NCBI GenBank assembly: GCA_036345935.2
Contig: JADWOT020000001.1
Location: 27,127,232-27,191,231, forward strand
Reading direction: 5' to 3'
Length of the DNA stretch: 64,000 nucleotides
Origin: Taenia hydatigena
Taxonomy: Eukaryota; Platyhelminthes; Cestoda; Cyclophyllidea; Taeniidae
Shown: positions 36,187 through 48,594 of the stretch, piece by piece
Numbering within the stretch: the first letter of the stretch is position 1
Layout of the letters: each line of letters starts with the position of its first letter
Translations under genes and position numbers: made by a program
Notes under the pieces: generated by a model
What the model was told of the DNA's origin: nothing
Database searches by the model: none
The model's input: only the letters and a program-made list of their open reading frames with translations

Positions 36187-36549
36187 GTAAGTGAACCTGT
36201 GCGTCTAAGCAAAGTACATAAAATGAAGGGTGTTTCGTCTACACATTTGCGTTTTCTTTCTTCTCAAGTAGCATTGCTGCTCATTGTCAGCCAACTTCTT
36301 TTCAACTGTCCGTTTTCTGTTTTAACAATCCACTTATCGAGTTGGCGCATGTCGCAATCTTGTATGAAAGGGCTCATTCCATAGCCTCTTCCTTCTCTTT
36401 GTCGCTGCTATCCATGTGGCTCACCAACAGTCAGGGAACTAGCGATGCTGCCAGAGTGATGGGATGGCATGCAGAAGGAATACGTGCTCCAGAATTCAGC
36501 CTACACCTCTGACTCAAAGGAGACCAACACAAGAGTGACTGTGCGCAAA

Positions 36550-37620
36550 CAAGTAGTAAAATGCGCTCATTGTAGACGTCAGAGACTCCCACGATATGCC
36601 TTTCTGTCAACTCATTTTGCTCAGTCACGTATTCGTCCCACGTTCACCCTTAAAGTGTTCAGTTACAGTCTTGAGGAAGTCACTACTGCCAACTTTCGTG
36701 TGTGCATCGCTAATATCAATTGAACATTTCCCATTTTGCTTGTAATCGCTTATTACTGTACCGTTCAGAGTGCCCCGTTGACTTGCAGATCAGTGGTTCA
36801 ATCGGCTGGTCGATTCGATAACAAACTGATTGTAGGGCGTGACTGTGGCTCCGGGTTAACCAGCAGCTACTCAGCGCCTTGATTCACTGGCGGCTCACCA
36901 CTTGCTTTTTTCCCTATTTAGTACACTTGCCATGCTCTCAGCAAGCTTCCAGCCAACCAGCTAGCCACGCAGGCAACCAAGTGAGAAAGGAAGCGAATTT
37001 TTAAATTAGCTACTGCACAAATTGTTGACTGAATGACTAGTCTATCAAATAACCAAATTATCAATCAACTGACGAATAGTTCCAAAGGGACTTATCCCTT
37101 GGCATGGGTTGATGATTATGATGATTAAATAGCGATTGCCACCTTAGATGGACAACGCTCTCTGCCAGAGTTCGTTGGGCTTCCACACAACCTGCTATTC
37201 TGTCGCGCAAGTTGCTGAGTGCTTGACTGGCCAAAGCAGCAAACCATCTGAAAAGCCGCCTAACCAACAGCTAGCAATTGTGCTGCTTTGTCAGCGTCCT
37301 CCGGAGTGCGTCGATGCCATCAACAAAATTTGAGAACTGGAGATTCGTTTGCCTTGCCACCTAACGGGGACGAATTTGCACGTCGTGAAGTTTCTCATAT
37401 CCACTTATACGTCCAACACAACTGTGGCTTATTGTGGCCCATGGAATGACTTGGCATAGAGACGAACCCAATGTAAGCCATTGTATCCTCTTCTTGTCTC
37501 GAGGCGTCCGTCTTAATTACTTGATACCCTCTGTTTGGCAAGGCTTTTCCAGTGAAAACAAAATGCTTATGGGATAGAGTTATCAGTGCTGCATTTTCTG
37601 ACCAGCATAGTCGGACAGGG
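36550..37620 (+). repeat. Repeat M fragment (equals 1740-2720 of copy 1)
   Basis: High identity to 1740-2720, with an extra block at 37170-37220 that copy 1 lacks. The frame 37148-37333 (MDNALCQSSLGFHTTC...) is kept in the M copy at 42311-42126 (MDNALCQSSLSFYTTC...). Confidence 0.8.
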
Positions 37621-38149
37621 AATCGTCTTGTGCAACATTTTACTTATGTGAGCGTCCAATCGCTGGGCTATTGCAGTGCAGTCAACTTGGGCTTGGCATG
37701 CTAAACTCCATCTTTAGCATCAGCACATATTGACAAGCATCATGTTTTAGTTAAAAAGGAATAACATTAACTTGGTAATGCGCAAACCAGCCCTTTTGTG
37801 GTGCTTGCAGTTGACGTGGGCACCTCTTAATAAGAGGGAGGTAGGAGCGCCAATTCAGCTTTGTACTTCTCCTTTCCCTCCTACCCCTCATACACAGACA
37901 AGTTTTTTCTCACCATTGAAGTAATAGCTCACCTTCAAAGGGTCTTCCTGCTCTCAATCTACTCATTTTGAGAAAAAGAGCCAAGTCAATCACACACTTC
38001 TAGGATTTGTTAAAGAACGATAGTAAACAAAGGAGCACAACTTGGCTACTTCAGTTAAGAGCGGCACACACCTTAACACCCATGCAGGTTAGCAAGAGAG
38101 GACATTCGTGTGGCATGCTAAGTGGATTACCCAATTCTCAACCACCTAC
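37621..38149. other. No gene seen
   Basis: Unassigned; no splice-flanked frame. Confidence 0.4.
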
Positions 38150-39800
38150 CCATCTGCGTGGGGTTGGATGTGATGAGAGTTATGCTGGTTCAGAGAGTGC
38201 TTTACTCCCTCAATGGAAGATGATGTCCACTGTTCCGTAGCCGGAAGCGTGTTCGTCAGACGCCTCTCACCTAGCAGTGAGGACTACTTAGTCAAGCTTA
38301 CATACATAGCAACTCTGTAACGACGGTGATGTAGCAGTGGAACCTTCAGCACTGCCCCTTTACGACGACCCGAATGGAGGTACGACCTTGTGCTATTGTT
38401 CGTCCCCCAAGAATCTCCTCTGACCACCGGCTTTGCAATCATCTTAATGATAATGTCCCATTTGGTGAATGCCTCGACTGACGCCACCCGTAGGTCTTAA
38501 ATGGTTTGCTTTGAACAACAAATTGAGGAGATTACTTCAAACAGGGTTTGCTAGCCCCTCTGATTGGCTTCCGCTGGAAATCAAACAACGTTCGAGTTGG
38601 CTGGGTTGCAAACTATTTTTAACTGACAAGCCAAATGGTTAACAAAGGTACACCAGCAGTTATTTGCAGGTACTTTATCTGAATAACGATTCTTTGTGGC
38701 TGGCCGACCGAGATTACAGATTGGCCAGCCAGTCGGCCAGTCAGCTGTATCACTAAGTGCGTAGTGTCACTCAAATGCGCACAGAAGGCATCGCCATTAG
38801 TTAAAGCATCACCTAGTCACCCATACCTGTAGCCTTTACGTTGTCAATGTTGTCGACTATGGCGTTAGTATATTGCCACCTCCTCTGTTGACTTGCAGAT
38901 CAGCAGTGCAGTTTTGTTGGTCATGAGACTGTGCCTGTAGCTGATCCAACTATTCAACGCAGTGCATTATCCCTCCCACGGTGAATGCCAGCAACCCTGC
39001 TGCCAACAGGGATAATGCCGCCAAAATTGAAAACTTCACACGCAGCTGTAAACGTATACACAGCGCCTTGATTCACTGACGGCTCACCACTAGCCTCTTT
39101 TGCCTATTCAGCCAACTTGCCATGCTCATAACAAGCTCCCAGGCAACCAGATAGCCACACTGGCAACTAAGTGAGAAAGGAATTGAATTTTAAATTAGCT
39201 GCTGCACAAATTGTTGACTGACTGACTGACTAGTCCAGCTTCAACTGACGAACAGTCCCAAAGACACTTATCCCTTGACATGAGTTGATGATTATGATGA
39301 TTAAATAGCGATTGACATCTTAGATGGACAATGCTCTCTACCAGAGTTCGTTGGGTTTTTATACAGCCTGACATTCTGTCGCTCGAGTTGGTGTGTGCGT
39401 GACTGGTCAGAGCAGCAAACCAACTGAAAATTCGCCTGACCAACAGCTAGCGATTGTGTTACTTTGTCAATGTTCTCTGCAGTGCGTCGATACCATTAGT
39501 GAAATTTACCACCCAATGGTGAGGAAGTTGCATGCCATGAATTTCCTCATTTTGGCCTATACTTCCAATGCAACTGTGGCTCAATGTAGCCCATGAAATA
39601 GCTTGGCATAGAGGCGAACCCAGTGTAAGCCATTGTCCCCTCTTCTCGTCTCGAGGCGTCCGTCTTAATTACTCCATATCCTCTGTTAGGCAGGTCACTC
39701 CCAGTAAAACCTAAATGCTTTCGGAGTAGATTTGTCAGTGTTGCATTTTCTGACCAGCTCTCACCTTGTCGACACCCGCAGTCAAGTGATTTTTGTCCCT
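38150..39800 (+). repeat. M-type segment, inverted partner of 20000-21680
   Basis: Long inverted duplication about 16-18 kb from its partner. Starts with a plus-strand core C (38225-38310, reading GSVFVRRLSP...EDYLVKL) and ends in the M signature block near 39430-39780. Confidence 0.8.
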
Positions 39801-42296
39801 TCGCCTACTCATTACTACGCAGGTGCAGAAGAAGCGATTAAAGCGTAAGATGTAGCGAAATCACTTTTTTGAATCATGCGATCATACAATAGGGTGAGAA
39901 GCTGGGGGTTGGTAAAGAAGGGACAAATGAGGACACTTGCTCCTCGCTCATCATTGCACCAAAGAAGCTTTAGTGCTGAGTCTGCTACACATTTTGATGG
40001 ATATGGTAATTTCTTTGACTGCATTCGCGCATCCGTTTGCCGTCATCTTCTGCGTAGGTTTTATTCCCTTAAATAGAATGAAGTGTGAGTAGACGGGGAG
40101 CATTCTTTATCGGTGATATGTTGCTCCTTCAGTGAGTACTTTACTTTCCTAAAGGAAGATGACGACGATTCAGTGGCCCAAAACGTGTTCGTCGAGCGCA
40201 TCTCGTTTAACTCTGAGGACTAATTAGCTAAAGCGCATATAATGCAAACGTGTCGACCTGACGAAGAGGCTACACATCCGTCTCCGCTAATGATGCTGCA
40301 GTCAGTCTGGCCGTATAATTCAGCAGTGTTGCAGTAGCACCAATCGCATTAACAGTGACGGTGGAGCAACAGCACCGGTTCTGGATACTGATACCCAACT
40401 GCATCCAATCTACTCGTTTCGAGCGAAAGAGAACCAAGGAAGGAAAGACGAACTCCGAACCTTTACACACCCTTGCGAATGCTGTATCGATAAGTTTTGA
40501 GACTCGATGAACTTTGTCCTCACAAGCATCCAGTGAAAATCACCGTCTCATGTCGATGCGTACGCTTGCATGATTGATATCGTAAGAGGTGTCCTTTCGA
40601 CCCAAGCGAGTTCTCGTAGTCTACGCGGCCTTAGGGATACATCGGGCACAGAAGAGGCAAGACAAAACAAGCATAAAAATCCTTCTCGTCTCGCTGCTTG
40701 TCAGCAAATAGCTCTCGTGGTTTCGTCGTCAAGAATGCCGTGTGATGCCTGTTTTAACAACGCCCTAAGCGTCATCAATCACATCACTTGAAATCGAATT
40801 CTCGAAGTAATTAAATGAAAGTATTGCTTAAAGAGCTGTTTGCAATGTGTGCAAAGGTCGTCGTGTTCGTCTCTCCTTCTTGATCTTTACACTCTTGGAA
40901 CAAGCAGAGTGTGAGCAGTTAGCACACAAAACCTCATAGAATCCAATTGCTCGAGTCTGGCGCGCTCGGGTTATTGGGAGCTGCTGCGCACGCAGTTCAT
41001 TTTCAAATCCTCGTCTTCTTGTCGACGACAGACAAGGCAGTCACATCGCTGCAATGTTCATGCTTCAGTGACTTTGCGAAGACACTATCGGAGGATGAGA
41101 TAGTCTGCGTAGCCTTCTTCTGCACATACCGAGGCTGCGCATCAGTTAACTGCTGCTGCCTGGTAGTATAATGATATTACAGGTGTTGATGCCAATTTAT
41201 ATTAACTTCGATGCTGGTTTTCTTGCCTTATTTTGATGTTTGGCTGCTCGTGCTTCTTACCTTTTACCCGCTTTAACTTTGGCATAGTGATGTGATTCAA
41301 ATCAAGTTTCGTCCAATTCAAGTAATAATTTTCATTGCTCATTTTTGGAAGCATTGAAAAAGGGGGATGGGATAAGCAACGGTGCTTTAGGGTGGGTAGG
41401 TGAGTAAGTTTGAAGGACGCCATAGTCACCTGTAGGAGGTGGTCGGGATTAATCAAATAAGTAGGAAATGGAAGCAGTAACTGATGCGGATAATTCACTG
41501 GAATCACCAGTATGCACAACAGTTGCCTCCTCTCAATTTCACTTCATTTCTTAGCATCGGACCGTCGTCTACCTCTCTTAATAGCCAAACGCCCTCGCAC
41601 TCGATGACTTTAGACCTCGCATAGAGTCGTCGGAATGAAGTCTGTGGCAAATCAAACAAAGATGTTTGGCCAGCCAGCATAGGGGTGATTACCTCAGGTT
41701 AAATGAATTTTCTAGCGGCATCGTAATCCATTTCAACAACTTTTGAAGGATTTCACATCTGCATTTAAGTAGTTGTTAAGGTATTGCCTGGTCGTATTAT
41801 TTGGAACAGTCGACCTCTCATCAATCTGGCTACCCGCAGTCAATTCAGCACTAAACTCTCGGATGTCGACAAGGTGAATGACATTTTCATATCACTAGAA
41901 GCAGTGCAGAAAATGGAGCACTGATAACTCTATCCCAAAAGCCTTTGGTCTTCACTGGGAACGACTTGCTTAACAGGGTGCATCAAGTTATTAAGGCGGA
42001 CGCCTTGAGACAAGAAGAGGGCTACAATAAGTCACAGTTGTGTTGGGCGTGTAAATGGAAATAAGGAAATTCACGGAGTGCAACTTCGTCCCCATTGGGT
42101 GGCAAGGTAAACGAATCTCTAGCTCTCAAATTTCACTGATAGTATCGACGTACTCCAGAGAACATTGACAAAGTAACACAATCGCTAGCTGTTGGTCAGG
42201 CGGATTTTCAATTGGTTTGTCGCTTTGGCCAGTCACGAACTCAACAATTTGCGCGACAGAATGGCAGGTTGTGTAAAAACTTAATGAACTCTGGCA

Positions 42297-42452
42297 GAGA
42301 GCGTTGTCCATCTAAGATGGCAATTGCCATATTCTTAGCTTCTGTTTGAGTACCCACCAGCATTTACATTCAAGGCTCTCATACTGCTCATCTTCATCTC
42401 TCCTAGTTATCCGCTGGTTGAGAGCGTTGTCCATCTAAGTTGTCAATTGCTA
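42297..42452 (+). mobile_element. About 90-bp insertion flanked by a direct repeat of about 33 nt
   Basis: The phrase gagagcgttgtccatctaag occurs at 42297-42316 and again at 42420-42439, each followed by a t.(g/t)caattgc.at variant. Other M copies have it once (for example the reverse complement at 37130-37165). The insert resembles 44020-44100 and 56815-56905. It looks like a target-site or template-switch duplication. Confidence 0.55.
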
Positions 42453-43713
42453 TTTAATCATCATAATTATTAACCCATGTCTAGAAATAAATCTCTTTGG
42501 GACTATTCGTCAATTGGAGGGTAATTTGGTTAGTTGATGGATTAGTTAGTGAGTCAACAATTTGTGCAGTAGCTAATTTAAAAATTCGCTTCCTTTCTTA
42601 CTTGGTTGTCAGCGTGGCTAGCTGGTTGGCTGGAAGCTTGTTGAGATCATGGCAAGTTAGCTGAGTGGGCAAAAGAAGCAGGTGCTGAGTAGCCGCTGTT
42701 TAACCTGGAGCCACAGTCACGCCCTACAGTCAGTTTGTTATCGACTCGACTAGTCAATTGAACCACAGATCTGCAAGTCAACGGGGGACTCCGAATGGTA
42801 TAGTAACAGATGTTTACAAGCGAAATGGGAAATGACCAATTGACATTAGTGATGCACACACGAAAGTTGGCAATGGTGACTTCTTAAAGACTGTATCTAA
42901 ACTCTTTAAGGAAGGACGTGGGATGAAAACGTGACTGCGAAAATGAGTTAGCAGAAAGGCATATCGTGGGAGTCTTTGACGTTGCACTGGTCCACATCGC
43001 CACATTATGACGTTGGTTAATAAAGGGAGAAGATTGTGCTTCCGTGTCTGGGTGGACGTTGGTTTATTCATTGTTTGAATGTGCTAATATCATTCACTCT
43101 CTCTCACCATTCGAAATTTTAGGAGGAAATTGTAAATATTTGACATTAGATTCTACTTCTCACTTTAGTCCTCAGTAAAACTGGCTGTTTGAAGGTAACC
43201 GTCGGGGGGTTGGGTGAATTGGAAGAGGTACACCTCCTCCTTTAGTCCGAAGAGGATATCAAAATCTCAGAGGATGGGAGCTGAGTGCTCTTTCCATAGC
43301 AGCGAGGTGTGATTAACGAGTGCTCTTCAACGTCCTGTAAGGGTTGACTGTAATCGCACTCCTCTGTAGAGAGCCAAGTACGCCTCTCAAGTGAGGCGAG
43401 GGATGAAGGCAAATATGTTGTCCTATAGTTTATTTTAGGGCAAGATCAGACGTACAAGCCCAAGGTGTAGTGTGTGAAGTTGACGTAGATGTGTACCATC
43501 CCTCCGTAGGTCTGTTGGAGTTGTTGAAAATCGACGATTTCTCTGCGACAAGTCATGTCATCTTCGCCTCGACGATCGATGAGCCAGCCATTTAGCCCTT
43601 CCAACATTTCGGTGACTTGATGATGAGGTCAGATAACGAATGCATCTGCGAGACGTCTTTCCGTGCCTATCTGCCAATCAGTTAGCTCGCTTGTTTACTT
43701 GCATGGAAGGACA

Positions 43714-43736
43714 GGTGTGTGTGTGTGTGTTTGTGC
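43714..43736 (+). repeat. GT dinucleotide microsatellite
   Basis: A short gt run, interrupted once, inside M copy 2 and absent from copy 1. Confidence 0.8.
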
Positions 43737-44819
43737 GGCTCATGACTGAAGTAGCTAGACTGTGGGTGGAAGACGTCAACAAGACCGGAATGTCCATTGC
43801 TGAGCGTGGCGCTTTTTATGTGGCACACGTAGTTTTTCGTCCTTAGTAAAAGAGGAGAGATAGGCAGATGCTAAGAAATTGCTTCAAATGCTGCAGCTCA
43901 TTTTGAGTAGCGATTGCGGCATCCACCCGTCCCCCTTCTACAAGATGCCTAGCTCCTTCTGCCCTCCCTTCTTCTACTCACTCATTCAATTTTGTGGTGC
44001 CCCAACAAACCAGTCTCTTCCATTTAAGCATTCAACAGCATTTACATTCAAGGCACTCGTGCCACTCATCTTCATCTCGCCTAATTACCCGCTGCTCATT
44101 TATCTTCTGACCCGTTAGACTAACCCAGCTATCTCGTTAACCATCTATCTTAAGCATTGGTAACTCAGAGTAAGGCAAAGGAAGCTACTCACAGCAATGG
44201 AATCTGACGAGCAAGAAAGTTGAAAAATTCTCTCTTATTCGTTCTTTTCAGCCTCTAGTCTCCCTAGTGGGTCCTAATACCACGAAAATTACGAAGACTC
44301 GCTTAGTCAGAAGGACACCTCTGTAGACATCACACGAGCAAGAAGTACGCGCAACGAATGCGATAGTGAAGTCGACTGGATGGTTGTAAGGGCGAAGTTA
44401 GACAAAGGTCTAAAATTTATCGAGGCTGGTGGATGTACCTTTGAGAAGTCAAGTTTATTGATACTTGGCTCATCCTTTACATGACCACGGATTGCTGGCT
44501 GCCTTAATCCTAAACATGGACTTCAAGCAGTGACCATTGCCATCCTTGGTGTGAGGACGTTAATTTTGTCATTTAAACTCTTTCAATGTTGCTTGCCATG
44601 AGTAAATACTGCGCCAACTGTGGCTCTCACGCTGAGTGGTAGATCAGCAGTGTAATTATTTCGTTATGTCTTTGACGGACTGAGTGCTAGATATGGCCAA
44701 CTCGCCTTCCTACTCCGACCGTCTAGTACTATGTAGACTAAAACGTGATTAGGAAGGTCGAGTTGTAGTTAGTAGTTTCTTAAGCTGTTGAATAGCTGGC
44801 GAATCCTCTTAATGGTTCC

Positions 44820-45640
44820 GATTGAGCATAATTGTATTGCGCTAACAGAGTTTTGTCACGTCAATACCTCAATTCGCCTTCTATGTGGACAGGATCGGGT
44901 AGAAGGTAATGAGAAAATCATTGGTGGTTCGAGTGAGTGAGTGGGTGTGCGAGATGCCACCACTTCAACTAAAAGGGTTCATTCAAATGCTGGTCAGTAA
45001 GCTGACCTTCCAATCTTGCATGGGCATTTCTTTCATCACATCACTTTTATTTTAAGCTAATGCTCCATCATTAGGGGCAAAAACCGAGTATTCAAGGATG
45101 TATAGTTGGGTTGAGTGAGGTAGTTTGCTGCAGCACTGCAACGACCATAACGCACTACCTCTTGCACACAACGGTCGGCAAGCGTAGTCTATCCCACACT
45201 GCAACATATCTGACGATCGATGACTGACCTCACTCACGAAATCATTTACACGAAATGCTTTTCAACGCGCTGTGAGTAGTCGGGATTCCAGTTCACTTCA
45301 TTGAGTCCATGCAAATGGCAAATGAAAATTTTGTAACTTAGCAACTCACGTATACTGGCATCTCTTTGCATTAGCTACAACAGTCCTAAGCATGCACTTA
45401 ATAATCTCAGTTAAATTTGCGAACCGAACATTAAAATATTTGCGCTTAAATTGTGCATTGTCTCATTTGATGTCACTGATCTACTAAAACAGCTTTGTAA
45501 AATTCACTGTGATTAGACAAATTGAGTTAACTATGTTCCCTATGCGGCATACTCCGTATCCAAATCATCGCCCTCTCCATGAACACAACTGGCGCTGCTT
45601 GCCAAGGTGATTGCCGCGCGTTCGTTTGATTGACATTTCT
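44820..45640 (+). repeat. Spacer, copy of 14180-15360
   Basis: Same-orientation partial match to 14180-15360, leading directly into P3 as 14180-15360 leads into P2. Confidence 0.6.
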
Positions 45641-45929
45641 GTCGACTCAGCGCTTCCTTGTGTGGCGATGAACTTTGCCACGACTACTTCAGTGGTGTAG
45701 GTGGATGGAGTGGGTGTATTTATTATTGCAATTGCAGAAAGTAATCAAATGGGCACTTGAATGCAGAATGAATTGGAAGGAATACAGTAGAAGAAGCAGT
45801 AATGTGTGCAAAGCCCATGCTTTGCTGCTGTTGCACTACAGGTGTCTTGACTGTATCTCTCTTGACTGATGCAACTGTTTGTCACTGGACTGTAATCGTT
45901 CAACTACGCTGCGCGCAGGAAACAAGAGC

Positions 45930-46240
45930 GACCTCATGGTGGGGTTGCGGTGACACGAAGGGGAGAGATTGCAAAACTGGTTGTCTCCCGGTCCACTGAG
46001 GCCGATGGCAGCTTTCGTTGGTGGTGTCCACAGGGTCTCGCCTCAAATCCAACTGAGCGCCGGTAGTGCTTCCCCACCTCACACTCCCCTCTTGTCACAA
46101 CTATAAGGCAGCAGATTTATTAGCAAAATGGGCGCAGTTACAGTTGACAGCAGACTCGAGGAATGCAACCATTCTTCGAAGGTAGGCCTAAGCGATAAGG
46201 CCAATTGTATTGCTCAAATTGGGAAGTGCAAAGCTTTTCA
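45930..46240 (-). pseudogene. P3: third paralogue of P1 exons 1 and 2
   Basis: Minus strand 46104-45936: after ctgccttatag the frame reads VTRGECEVGKHYRRSVGFEA, then RPCGHHQRKLPSASVDRETT, aligning with P1 exon 2 without indels. The 41-nt intron sequence before it (cattttgctaataaatctgc) is also alike. Exon 1 (46240-46110) is recognisable but its frame is destroyed, and exon 2 runs to a TGA. It is a pseudogene. Confidence 0.55.
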
Positions 46241-46467
46241 ATTACAGAAAAGGAGGTAAAGCTGCTCATGTGATTAGCGAATTACGATATATTGGGTGTG
46301 GATGCTGTTACACTGACAACTCCCTTCGATGTCCTCAAAGAACGTATGTGGAAGAAAAAAGTGAAGGAGATCTACGACGTCCCAAACGAAGTCGGCACTC
46401 ATAACGCTAACCTTGACCATGGGTCGTTTACCTTTGCGAAAGATACACGTTTTATCAAATTGCTCTG

Positions 46468-46560
46468 CTACATTTTGAGTTGGCACTTCTCGGTTTCTAT
46501 GTCTGTGCATCCTGGTGTACGTGGACGTAGTGGCACAGTTGCTAACTTTGAAATTACCAC
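46468..46560 (-). pseudogene. Orphan copy of the 31-codon last exon at 12198-12290
   Basis: The acceptor gtccaaatcag opens VVISKLATVPLRPRTPGCTD and ends CQLKM-stop, against EVIANLATVPQRLRVVGCAD and CHLKT-stop at 12198. Length and stop position are identical with many substitutions. The upstream exon with its gtaagt donor is not found here, so the copy is probably not expressed as such. Confidence 0.5.
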
Positions 46561-46829
46561 CTGATTTGGACATCAATCACATCGACAGTTATTCCATTCA
46601 GTGAAGTGTCACTACGCCCTCTACCTCCTTGTGATAGCTGAAATGACATGAAGGCTGAAACAATGAGTTTATAGCTGTTGAGCAGCGGACACGAGACGAC
46701 ACACCCTACTTGGCCTCCTTCTCCAGTTTCTACTACTGCTCCCTCATTTTCCCATTCACCTTAGTAATACACCTTCTGTTTGACTTTTCTCTTTCTTTGT
46801 ACACTGTAACAGTCTGGTCCTCGTCGTTG

Positions 46830-47330
46830 CGCAAGCTGTTGAGTGACTGAGCAGTCGAACCACTCACCTGACCAATAGCTCTGATGGGGCTCAATCCTTG
46901 GTACTGTAGGCAGTTGGCAGCTATTCCACACTACCTACGTCCTCTGTGGTGCATAGACAGACCATCACATCAAATGGTTGGTAGCGTCCATTACGATTCA
47001 ATAGTTGGGCGTGATTGTGTGGCTCCCAACAATCCACTAGCCAGTCACCGCCTGGGTGCGATCACTTTGTAGGCAGAAGTGGGTTCGCTTCCCTCATGGC
47101 AGTGGATCTCATTCCCGGTGGAGTGACATTGCCAGTTGTGTCTCGCCAGGGCTACTATGAGGACAAAATCTGTGCACATGGTTTCGTAGGTCCAAACGCA
47201 GAAACATCGTCGGCATCTCTAGCTAAAAAAGGCGGATTACTTGGAGCTCTTTTCGTCTACTTTTGCACATTGGCCCTACGGATGCACCTATACACTCTAG
47301 ATTGTGCGGCGCCATTCGCTTAAGTGGTAG
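46830..47330 (+). pseudogene. M-like flank and ASLAKK fragment
   Basis: The stretch 46830-46900 is a weak match to the M signature block. The frame to 47323 holds AETSSASLAKKGGLLGALF and is hydrophobic after it. A related, frame-shifted copy lies at 26410-26500. Unrecognised. Confidence 0.3.
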
Positions 47331-47586
47331 AGCCTAATCACAACTCACAAAACTGTCTTCGATGTCAAGCCACAGCGACTCGAAGTTGTAATGATAGGAG
47401 CCGAGTGGATTGCTCGAGTCCTCTTCATTTCCTCCGTAACTACGTACCATCTACAACAACTGACAGATCCTAAAATGCTGATGTGATCCTTGCTGTTGTA
47501 CTTGAAGAGCCGTATTCACACCCACTTGCTGTTTCCTCCTTTTACTTATATAATTAATTCTCATTATCTGCTATGGATTTTGGGAG

Positions 47587-47844
47587 TTAGCTTTGCCTAT
47601 TTTCTGGTCTAATGTCGATAACACGCATTCCATTGACATCTGAGCAACCCAACATGTTAATCACCTTCACCTTCCCCTCCCAACTAATGTCATAGCTGCC
47701 TCCATGCTTTCTGCACTGCATAGCAGACCTTTCAGCACCACTTCCGCATAGTATCAGCATCACCATCGCAACGTGGAATAGCGCTTGCAATGCACATACC
47801 AAGCAAATCCACGGTCTCACATCATGCGGTTCCAGTTTGTACAA
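47587..47844 (-). CDS. 85-codon ORF with a signal-like helix
   Basis: An ATG start is followed after about ten residues by WICLVCALQALFHVAMVMLI, then CGSGAERSAMQCRKHGGSYD and a hydrophilic end. It could be a small secreted or anchored protein, or an exon ending at GGGAAG/gtgaag. No relative was seen in the window. Confidence 0.3.
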   Translation of the reverse strand: MYKLEPHDVRPWICLVCALQALFHVAMVMLILCGSGAERSAMQCRKHGGSYDISWEGKVKVINMLGCSDVNGMRVIDIRPENRQS

Positions 47845-48140
47845 CTACTCTACGTGCTTCCAGTATATTTCATGAGAACAATTTACTGAATGACAAAATC
47901 CACATTCTTCTCGGACGACGCCTCTTTAGCAGCAGCCAAGGTGGTGACGAATGCGCCACCTACTGCTTTATATACCATTCAGAGAAGAGTAAGATTTCGA
48001 TCATGTCCATTCATTTTCTTGGCCACCTGTCCCTCTTCGTCCCTTCCACATTACTCAAGTCAAACATCAAGTTAGGAACAAAGCAAATTTCCAACATAAT
48101 GCACATCGCATTTGTTTATTTTCACCCACCGCGTACCCAC

Positions 48141-48375
48141 CCAGATTGTTGTCAAAGAGTGGTGTCGAAGATTTGATTGGCACTTCATCGTCATCGTCGT
48201 CGCCATGATTGATGCTAATGTGAAGAGGTAGGGAAGCATCCCAATGCGACGGCCTAATAGCAGCATGTAATTGCTGGAATAAATAGCTCTCCTGGTTTGA
48301 TGAGAAGTGTCTGGCGAGCATGGATTGCTCTTCTGCATCGTTGTCATTAATTGTCATGGATCCGATCCACATTGG
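48141..48375 (-). CDS. Probable exon with acidic run, unrecognised
   Basis: A pyrimidine-rich acceptor (ctgtgccttag) precedes PMWIGSMTINDNDAEEQSML, ARHFSSNQESYLFQQLHAAI, HGDDDDDEVPIKSSTPLFDN, ending CTGG/gtgggt in phase 1. No stop occurs in 78 codons. Neighbouring exons were not found. Confidence 0.4.
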
Positions 48376-48594
48376 CTAAGGCACAGCTTCAGACAGAGTG
48401 AGGCTGCTGCCTCGTGCCCAATTTGTAGCTACAACGCCAGAAGCGGTGTACTCACATATTCGCGCAGGTGGATGTGGAGGTAGGTTCAATGTTCATTTCT
48501 TCCTACTTGACTTTCACTTCCCTAAAAGCAGTAGATTAAATGCAGGTGGGCACCAATCTCCTTCACTGGGGCAGGATGAGCAGGGCCTCATCTA

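Larger units (their letters stand above)
39800..44540 (-). repeat. Repeat M, copy 2 (most complete, about 4.7 kb)
   Basis: Collinear with 1-3870 in reverse. Beyond the point where copy 1 ends it continues through the B block and a plus-strand core C (40140-40240). It also shares 40130-42060 with 62050-64000 at high identity. Plus frame 40947-41171 contains EDEIVCVAFFCTYRGCASVN, conserved in four further copies. Repeated interruptions show that it is not an active element. Confidence 0.85.

Noticed and set aside
40250..40300. Hammerhead-ribozyme-like phrase cctgacgaag next to gtcgac in core C repeats
   Set aside because: The ctganga box is present but no gaaa box with a closing stem was found at the right distance in any of the copies read.
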